From contig NZ_CP170339.1 in the NCBI RefSeq assembly GCF_042445055.1, positions 2,666,001 to 2,730,000 of the forward strand: a DNA stretch of 64,000 nucleotides, in the 5' to 3' direction. This DNA comes from Falsihalocynthiibacter sp042445055. GTDB taxonomy: Bacteria > Pseudomonadota > Alphaproteobacteria > Rhodobacterales > Rhodobacteraceae. The notes under the pieces were generated by a model that made no database searches, had not been told where the DNA came from, and saw nothing but the letters and a program-made list of their open reading frames with translations. Below are positions 58,471-64,000 of this stretch, piece after piece. The translations under genes and the position numbers were made by a program. Position 1 is the stretch's first letter, and each line of letters begins with the position of its first letter.

Positions 58471-59763
58471 ATGAAGCATATAGTACACCTCAAGCGAAAC
58501 TTTTTGCTCCTTCAAGGACCGCACGGCCCGTTTTTCCATCAACTATCGAAAATGTTGCGCCTTGCTGGGGCAGACGTGTGGCGCGTGGGATTTAACCAAG
58601 GTGATCGTGCCTTTTGGCCCCACAAGGACAGCTATATCCCTTTCCGTGAACCCCAAGAAAATTGGCCAGCGGTGTGCGAGGATATCTTTGCCCGAAAAGA
58701 CATAACCGACCTCGTCCTCTATGGCGACACCCGTCCAATTCACGCGCAAGCGATCGAAATTGCCAAGCGCCGAGGCATCACTGTTCATGTGTTCGAAGAA
58801 GGATATCTGCGCCCCTATTGGATAACTTACGAGCGCAATGGCGCCAACGGGAACTCGGCCCTCATGGATATGAGCGTGGCCGAGATGCAAGATACCCTAG
58901 CCAAATCCGCACTGGATATTCCAGAAGCCCCCGCCCACTGGGGTGATATGCGCGCACATGTTTTCTATGGTGCGCTTTATCATTGGTTCGTCATGTTTCT
59001 TAATCGTTCCTACAGGAACTTTCGCGCCCACCGCGCCTTGCCTGTCACACAGGAATTCCGACTATACTTCAAGCGCTTGTTCCTCATGCCGTTTCATTGG
59101 CTTGATCGAGTTTGGGCAACCATGCGGATTAAGCGCTCTGGCGTTCCATACCATATCGCACTCTTGCAACTAGAGCACGACAGCAGCTTTCAAATGCATA
59201 GCCCTTTCCAAAGTATGAGCGAGTTTCTTGAGCTTGCCATCGAAGGTTTCGCGGCTGGCGCACCTCTCCACCATCATCTGGTGTTCAAGGCTCACCCGCT
59301 CGAGAACGGGCAAATCCCCTTGCCGCAACTCATTCGTGAACTTGCAAAGCGCCATGGTGTTGCTAAGCGAGTCCATTTCGTGAAGGGTGGCAAGCTGGCG
59401 AAGCTATTGGATCACGCGCGCTCTGCTGTAACGGTGAATTCCACATCTGCACAGCAGGCGCTCTGGCGCGGACTGCCACTCAAGACGTTCGGCACCGCGG
59501 TTTATAATAAGCCTGAGTTCATCTCGTCCGAACCTCTGGACGAGTTTTTCGCCTCGCCCTCACGCCCCGACAATCGCGCATACAAAGATTACCGACATTT
59601 CCTGCTAGAGACCTCGCAAGTTGCGGGTGGATTTTACTCGGTCAGAGGAAGGCGACAGCTCTTGCGACAGGTCGTGGACATGATGCTCTCGCCCTATGAT
59701 CCCTACGAAGCACTGAAGGCAGGGAAAGCGGCTCCTCGGCAACAGTTACGGCTTGTTAACTAA
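58471..59763 (+). CDS. Capsule polysaccharide export / Kdo-transferase protein KpsS-like
   Basis: 430 residues of the Capsule_synth family: FLLLQGPHGPFFHQLSKMLR, GDTRPIHAQAIEIAKRRGIT, HVFEEGYLRPYWITYE and a late HLVFKAHPLENGQ and VTVNSTSAQQALWRGLPLKT. KpsS adds the first beta-Kdo to phosphatidylglycerol, making the lipid anchor of group 2 capsules. ATG at 58471 is next to a TTG at 58468; the SD is weak. First of three plus-strand capsule genes. Confidence 0.88.
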   Translation: MKHIVHLKRNFLLLQGPHGPFFHQLSKMLRLAGADVWRVGFNQGDRAFWPHKDSYIPFREPQENWPAVCEDIFARKDITDLVLYGDTRPIHAQAIEIAKRRGITVHVFEEGYLRPYWITYERNGANGNSALMDMSVAEMQDTLAKSALDIPEAPAHWGDMRAHVFYGALYHWFVMFLNRSYRNFRAHRALPVTQEFRLYFKRLFLMPFHWLDRVWATMRIKRSGVPYHIALLQLEHDSSFQMHSPFQSMSEFLELAIEGFAAGAPLHHHLVFKAHPLENGQIPLPQLIRELAKRHGVAKRVHFVKGGKLAKLLDHARSAVTVNSTSAQQALWRGLPLKTFGTAVYNKPEFISSEPLDEFFASPSRPDNRAYKDYRHFLLETSQVAGGFYSVRGRRQLLRQVVDMMLSPYDPYEALKAGKAAPRQQLRLVN

Positions 59764-59853
59764 GCTAATCTCTCGAAATCTATCTTTCTCAGACCGCCTC
59801 TCGTAGGTTGAGCAAAAAGCCCATAAGGCCAATATCGTTGAGGAGCTCAGGCG

Positions 59854-60978
59854 GTGAGTAATCTGTTATCAAAATGCATCCAAATTGGTGCGACGCTCGC
59901 GCTCACTTTGGCGCTTGGAGCCTGCACCTTGCCGCGCTCTGGCCCGAACAAGACCGAAATTCTAAATGGTGCTGTTCAAAAACTAGGGAACGCACATGTT
60001 GTCGAAGTAGATGATCGTGTGACACGCGCCACCGCAGTTACGCCGACATTGGGCTTCACTTCTGCATTCAAGAACGCTGGCGTGCTTGGCTCCGACGTGA
60101 TCCGCCCCGGCGACCGCCTTGGGGTAACCATCTGGGAAAACACCGACGTTCCGATTCTGGGCGCGCCGCAGACTGCAACGATTCTAGATGAAATCCAAGT
60201 CGACGGCCAAGGTTATATCTTCGTTCCCTACGCTGGCCGCATCAAGGCATCTGACAATACGCCTGAGCAGCTGCGTAACATAATCACTCGCAAGCTTGAT
60301 CAACAAACACCTGATCCACAGGTAACTGTTCGCCGCCTTGCTGGTGACGGCTCGACTGTATCGATTGTGGGCGGTGTTGGCGCACAGGGGGTTTACCCGA
60401 TTGAACGTCCCACGCGCACATTAGCCTCAATGCTCGCGCAAGCAGGCGGTGTTTCGATTGAACCCGAGATTGCACTCGTGACAGTTACGCGCGGCGGGCA
60501 AAAGAACACAGTCTGGCTTCAGGACCTGTACCAGAATCCATCAATGGACATCGCCCTGCGCGGCGGTGATCGCATTCTGGTAGAGCGCGACAGCCGCTCT
60601 TTCACCGCACTTGGCGCTACTGGCGGACAGAACCGTATACCGTTCACGTCGCAATCCATCTCAGCTATGGAAGCCCTCGCGCTAGTTGGTGGCCTGAACT
60701 CAAATCTCGCTGATCCCAAGGGCATCTTCGTTCTGCGAAATGAGCCTCAAGACATAGCAAGAACAGTTTTGGGGCGCGCTGATCTTCAGGGCGCGCAGCG
60801 AATTATCTATGTATTTGATCTCACAAAGCCAAACGGGCTGTTCGTCGCGCGTGATTTCAACATCCGCGAGAATGACACAGTATATGTAACGGAAGCGCCT
60901 TACGTGCGGTTCCAAAAAACGCTGGGCTCAGTCGTTGCTCCAGCGGCAAACCTTACGACGCTCGAACAAGCCTTTTAG
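59854..60978 (+). CDS. Polysaccharide export outer-membrane lipoprotein (Wza/KpsD-like)
   Basis: 374 residues from a GTG at 59854 with AGGAG upstream. Lipobox LALGACTLP, then the Poly_export domain (VIRPGDRLGVTIWENTDVPI, VDGQGYIFVPYAGRIKASDN) and two SLBB domains (STVSIVGGVGAQGVYPIERP, ISAMEALALVGGLN). It forms the outer-membrane channel for capsular or exopolysaccharide. It stands between the two Kdo-transferase-type genes. Confidence 0.9.
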   Translation: MSNLLSKCIQIGATLALTLALGACTLPRSGPNKTEILNGAVQKLGNAHVVEVDDRVTRATAVTPTLGFTSAFKNAGVLGSDVIRPGDRLGVTIWENTDVPILGAPQTATILDEIQVDGQGYIFVPYAGRIKASDNTPEQLRNIITRKLDQQTPDPQVTVRRLAGDGSTVSIVGGVGAQGVYPIERPTRTLASMLAQAGGVSIEPEIALVTVTRGGQKNTVWLQDLYQNPSMDIALRGGDRILVERDSRSFTALGATGGQNRIPFTSQSISAMEALALVGGLNSNLADPKGIFVLRNEPQDIARTVLGRADLQGAQRIIYVFDLTKPNGLFVARDFNIRENDTVYVTEAPYVRFQKTLGSVVAPAANLTTLEQAF

Positions 60979-60988
60979 CAGGCACCTG

Positions 60989-63052
60989 ATGTCTAACGAT
61001 CACAGCAATATCGCCGCCGGGGAACAATCTCGGCGGCTGTTTGTCTTTAACGGTGGTTTTCTAACGCAACCAAGGGTGCGCCGTATCCTTGCGCTATCAG
61101 GCTTGGATATCAAAGTCGGCAAGCCTAATGAAACGGACCTGATCGGAGTTTGGGGGCAAAGCCCGACCTCCCACCGTGGCGAAAACATCTCAGCACGCTC
61201 AAACGCCAGTGTTGTTCGGATAGAAGATGCATTTCTGCGTTCGGTCCTTCCTGCGCGCATTTCCAAGGAACCTCCGCTTGGTCTTTGCATCGATCATTCT
61301 GGCGTACATTTTGATCCCAGTGTCCCGTCCGATCTCGAAGATATCCTAGCGAATGCACCACTTGATGACACCGCGCTACTCAATCGTGCGCGTGCCGCGA
61401 TTGAGCGCATCAACGAGCTTAAACTCTCCAAGTACAATGCCTATGACCCTGACGTGTCACCACCCGACCCTGGCTATGTTCTGGTAATTGACCAAACACG
61501 CGACGACGCTTCTGTTTTAGCAAGCGGCGCAGATCTGACGCGCTTCAAGGAAATGCTCGTCTTTGCCCAAACTGAGCATCCCGCCGCGAACGTCATCATC
61601 AAGACCCACCCAGAAACCGTCGGCGGGGCGCGCGAAGGCTACTTTTCCGAGGCCGACGAAACCGCGCGCGTCAAACTTTACGCCGAAAACATAGCCCCCC
61701 AAACACTCTTTGAAGGGGCGGTCGCCGTCTATACCGTTTCGTCGCAAATGGGGTTCGAGGCCATATTCAGCGGCCACAAACCTCGCGTTTTCGGACAGCC
61801 GTTTTACGCAGGATGGGGTCTCACGCAGGACGAGTATCCCGTCCCGCGCCGCGAGCGCAAACTCAGCCGCGCACAGCTTTTCGCCGCCGCAATGATACTT
61901 TACCCGAAGTGGTACGATCCATATGACGACCGCCTCTGTGAGCTAGAGGATGTTATCGAAACACTCGCCGTCTTCGCCCGCGCATGGCGTGAGGATCGCG
62001 ACGGGTACATTGCATATGGAATGCGTCTATGGAAGCGGCGAACTCTTCAGCAATATTTCGGTAGGTTCCATCCCCTCACCTTTTGCGCAAAACCAGAAGA
62101 CGCAATCAGGCGCGCCCACGAAGCGGGCCGCCCGCTCCTTGTCTGGGCGAACCGCGCCGATCCGTCGCTGTTAACGCATGCAAACACAACGCAAACGCCC
62201 GTGATCCGCGCCGAGGACGGTTTTTTACGCTCTCACGGTCTAGGCGCGGATTTGGTTCCGCCGATGTCACTCATTACCGATAATTTAGGTGTCTATTACG
62301 ACCCAAGAAGCGAGTCCCGATTAGAGCGCCTCATCGCGCAATCCACTGAGCTTTCTAGTGACAACTTGGAGCGCGCCGCACGCCTGCGGACACAGATCAT
62401 TGAAACGGGGCTTAGCAAGTACAACTTGCAAACTGCCCCCCTCCCCCGATTGCCAGATGGCCACCGCATCCTTGTTGTGGGGCAGGTAGAGGATGACGCG
62501 TCGATCAAACTGGGCTGTCAAAAAGTTTCAACAAATCGCGCCCTTCTCCAAGAAACCCGCCGCCGGAATCCTGATGCGGTGATCCTTTACAAGCCCCACC
62601 CTGATACAGAAGCAGGGCTGCGCACCGGGGCAATCGCAGAGGCCGATGCGCTCGAGTTTTGTGATCTGGTTTTGAATGAGGCCGATCCGATTTCGGTGCT
62701 CGAGGCAGTAAACGAAGTCTGGACCATGACGTCGCTTCTTGGCTTTGAGGCTCTGCTGCGCGGCATACCTGTTACCTGCCTTGGCACGCCATTTTATGCG
62801 GGCTGGGGGCTAACGACGGACCTTGGCGAAGTTCCCGCACGGCGCACTGCTCAACCGCCGCTCGACGGTTTGGTCCACGCTGCCCTTATCGACGCGCCAC
62901 GATATTTTGATCCGAAGACAGGGCTTCCCTGTCCGCCTGAACTTATTGTGCAGCGGCTTGGTGAAACGCCAGCCAAGCGCAGAGGCGGACTGAAATTATT
63001 GGCAAAACTACAAGGGGCCTTCGCTAGCCTCGCACCGCTTTGGCGACGTTAG
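60989..63052 (+). CDS. Capsule polysaccharide Kdo-transferase KpsC-like, two-domain
   Basis: 687 residues from the ATG at 60989. Two homologous halves, each with the family marks: first VVRIEDAFLRSVLPARIS, YVLVIDQTRDDASVLASGAD, QPFYAGWGLTQDE; second VIRAEDGFLRSHGLGADLVP, ILVVGQVEDDASIKLGCQ, GTPFYAGWGLTTD. KpsC has two Kdo-transferase modules (alternating linkages) that extend the poly-Kdo linker begun by KpsS. Its stop overlaps that of the convergent ribD by three bases. Confidence 0.92.
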   Translation: MSNDHSNIAAGEQSRRLFVFNGGFLTQPRVRRILALSGLDIKVGKPNETDLIGVWGQSPTSHRGENISARSNASVVRIEDAFLRSVLPARISKEPPLGLCIDHSGVHFDPSVPSDLEDILANAPLDDTALLNRARAAIERINELKLSKYNAYDPDVSPPDPGYVLVIDQTRDDASVLASGADLTRFKEMLVFAQTEHPAANVIIKTHPETVGGAREGYFSEADETARVKLYAENIAPQTLFEGAVAVYTVSSQMGFEAIFSGHKPRVFGQPFYAGWGLTQDEYPVPRRERKLSRAQLFAAAMILYPKWYDPYDDRLCELEDVIETLAVFARAWREDRDGYIAYGMRLWKRRTLQQYFGRFHPLTFCAKPEDAIRRAHEAGRPLLVWANRADPSLLTHANTTQTPVIRAEDGFLRSHGLGADLVPPMSLITDNLGVYYDPRSESRLERLIAQSTELSSDNLERAARLRTQIIETGLSKYNLQTAPLPRLPDGHRILVVGQVEDDASIKLGCQKVSTNRALLQETRRRNPDAVILYKPHPDTEAGLRTGAIAEADALEFCDLVLNEADPISVLEAVNEVWTMTSLLGFEALLRGIPVTCLGTPFYAGWGLTTDLGEVPARRTAQPPLDGLVHAALIDAPRYFDPKTGLPCPPELIVQRLGETPAKRRGGLKLLAKLQGAFASLAPLWRR

Positions 63053-64000
63053 ATCACTTGCCAATGATGCAGCACATCATCCCCAATGGGACGCGCCTCA
63101 ATTAGCTTAAAGCGCGTCGCCTTAGGCAAATTCCGCAGCCCCATCGGGCCGATCCCGGCCATTCCATCTGCGCCGATCACCAGTCCCGCCGTATAGGTCA
63201 TCAAACGATCAACCAAACCAGCCGAGAGTAGCGACGCCGCGAGATGCCCGCCCCCCTCGCAATACACGCGGGTCAACCCTTCTGAAGCTAGAGACCGCAG
63301 CATCGCCTCGACCGATAACTGCCGCGACGCATCACGCTCAACCTCAATTAGTTTCGCGCCAAGACCTCGCCACGCATCCAGCATATAGTCGGAGACGTCC
63401 GCCGCATGGCAGACCCACAACGGAATTTCGCCAGCCGTGCGCGCTAGGTTTCCGCCAAGCGGAATATCAAGCCCCGCCGACGCCACCACACGGACGGGTT
63501 GGTGCGTCACGCCAATATCGCGCACGTTTAACATCGGATCATCCGTGCGCGCGGTGCCACCACCAACGAGCACCGCATCATGACGCGCACGCATGGCATG
63601 AACATGACGACGTGCTTCGGGGCCTGTGATCCACTTACTTTCACCGCTTTGGGTCGCGATTTTGCCGTCGATACTTGTGGCAATCTTGAGCGTTACAAAG
63701 GGAAGCCCACTTTCGCGCACCTTAAAAAATCCAGCATGAGATTGGCGGGCCTCTTCCTCAAGAATGCCTGTTGTTACGGTAATGCCTGCCGCTTCGAACA
63801 TCGCACGCGCACGGCCTGCGACACGCGCATCCAAATCCTCAATTGAATAGACAACCCGCGCTATTCCTGCGGCAATCAATGCCTCGGCGCACGGCCCTGT
63901 CTCGCCAGTATGCGTACAAGGCTCCAATGACACATAGGCCGTTGCGCCGCGGGCGGCCTCGCCAGCTTGGGATAAGGCAACCACCTCGGCGTGGGGGCGT
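63049..64000 (-). CDS. ribD: Bifunctional riboflavin deaminase/reductase RibD (5' end outside window)
   Basis: The minus-strand frame is open to the right edge and reads RPHAEVVALSQ at the boundary, part of the zinc-binding HAE motif, followed by SLEPCTHTGETGPCAEALI (the PCxxxGxxxPC ligands). The C-terminal reductase domain (VTLKIATSIDGKIATQSGES, VLVGGGTARTDDPMLNVR, YCEGGGHLAASLL) is complete. The enzyme does the deaminase and reductase steps of riboflavin synthesis. The gene lies apart from ribE, with the capsule genes between them. Roughly 45-60 N-terminal residues are missing. Confidence 0.94.
   Translation of the reverse strand, partial: RPHAEVVALSQAGEAARGATAYVSLEPCTHTGETGPCAEALIAAGIARVVYSIEDLDARVAGRARAMFEAAGITVTTGILEEEARQSHAGFFKVRESGLPFVTLKIATSIDGKIATQSGESKWITGPEARRHVHAMRARHDAVLVGGGTARTDDPMLNVRDIGVTHQPVRVVASAGLDIPLGGNLARTAGEIPLWVCHAADVSDYMLDAWRGLGAKLIEVERDASRQLSVEAMLRSLASEGLTRVYCEGGGHLAASLLSAGLVDRLMTYTAGLVIGADGMAGIGPMGLRNLPKATRFKLIEARPIGDDVLHHWQVI

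Overview
The window looks like chromosomal DNA of a marine Roseobacter-type alphaproteobacterium (Rhodobacterales). Support comes from the order Suv3-like helicase / S4 protein / FdxA / CarD, a DUF6324-like and a DUF6476-like small protein, a Suv3-type helicase, the ribE-ribB-ribH-nusB operon, and a tRNA-His gene without G-1 and with A73. Genus cannot be told from sequence reading alone.

Positions 1-22.6 kb are accessory. A GntR regulator fragment (1-675, with a clear terminator) is followed by a decayed IS6-family transposase (719-1355). Next is an eight-gene minus-strand operon (9110 down to 1514). It encodes a CUT2-type sugar ABC transporter (binding protein, permease, single-domain ATPase), a short-chain dehydrogenase, an RraA/HMG-type aldolase homologue, a FadR-type regulator, an SMP-30 lactonase and an L-arabinonate-dehydratase-like enzyme. 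Together these make a plausible oxidative, non-phosphorylating sugar catabolic route (sugar to lactone to aldonate to 2-keto-3-deoxy acid, then cleavage). A perfect 14-bp dyad sits at its promoter. Two further IS6 copies, one truncated by the other, close the block (9217-10621). Then come three genes for a membrane-anchored, a lipoprotein-like and a secreted protein of unknown function (10783-12458), a CPBP-type membrane protease and an IS3-family element with a duplicated end.

From about 14.8 to 22.6 kb lies an integrative element. A P4-type tyrosine integrase sits next to a tRNA-Ser(UGA) gene, with an AlpA-like regulator, several overlapping small element genes and an HGG-motif protein. Fragments of the HGG-gene region occur three times and bracket cargo genes. 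One cargo gene encodes a 524-residue protein with a glycine-rich membrane segment and a possible QxK-type (PD-(D/E)xK-like) nuclease domain. This is the best candidate here for an undescribed defence or conflict effector.

From 22.6 to 64 kb the content is ordinary core genome. In order: a SPOR lipoprotein and D-Ala-D-Ala carboxypeptidase; tmk-holB-tatD-MBL-AEC; a glycosyltransferase-like protein; an unusual PilM/GspL-to-PilP/GspC-like fusion; a Kef-type antiporter; cobT/cobS; carD-fdxA-S4-helicase; TPR, SCP2, hydrolase and peptidase genes; rpoH; a pseudouridine synthase divergent from a DUF6476-like gene with overlapping start codons; a DEAD-box helicase; a receiver without the phospho-acceptor Asp beside a MarR regulator; tRNA-His; mmcB; and the rib operon. 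Three capsule-export genes (KpsS, Wza/KpsD-like, KpsC) lie on the opposite strand between ribE and ribD, which runs off the right edge.
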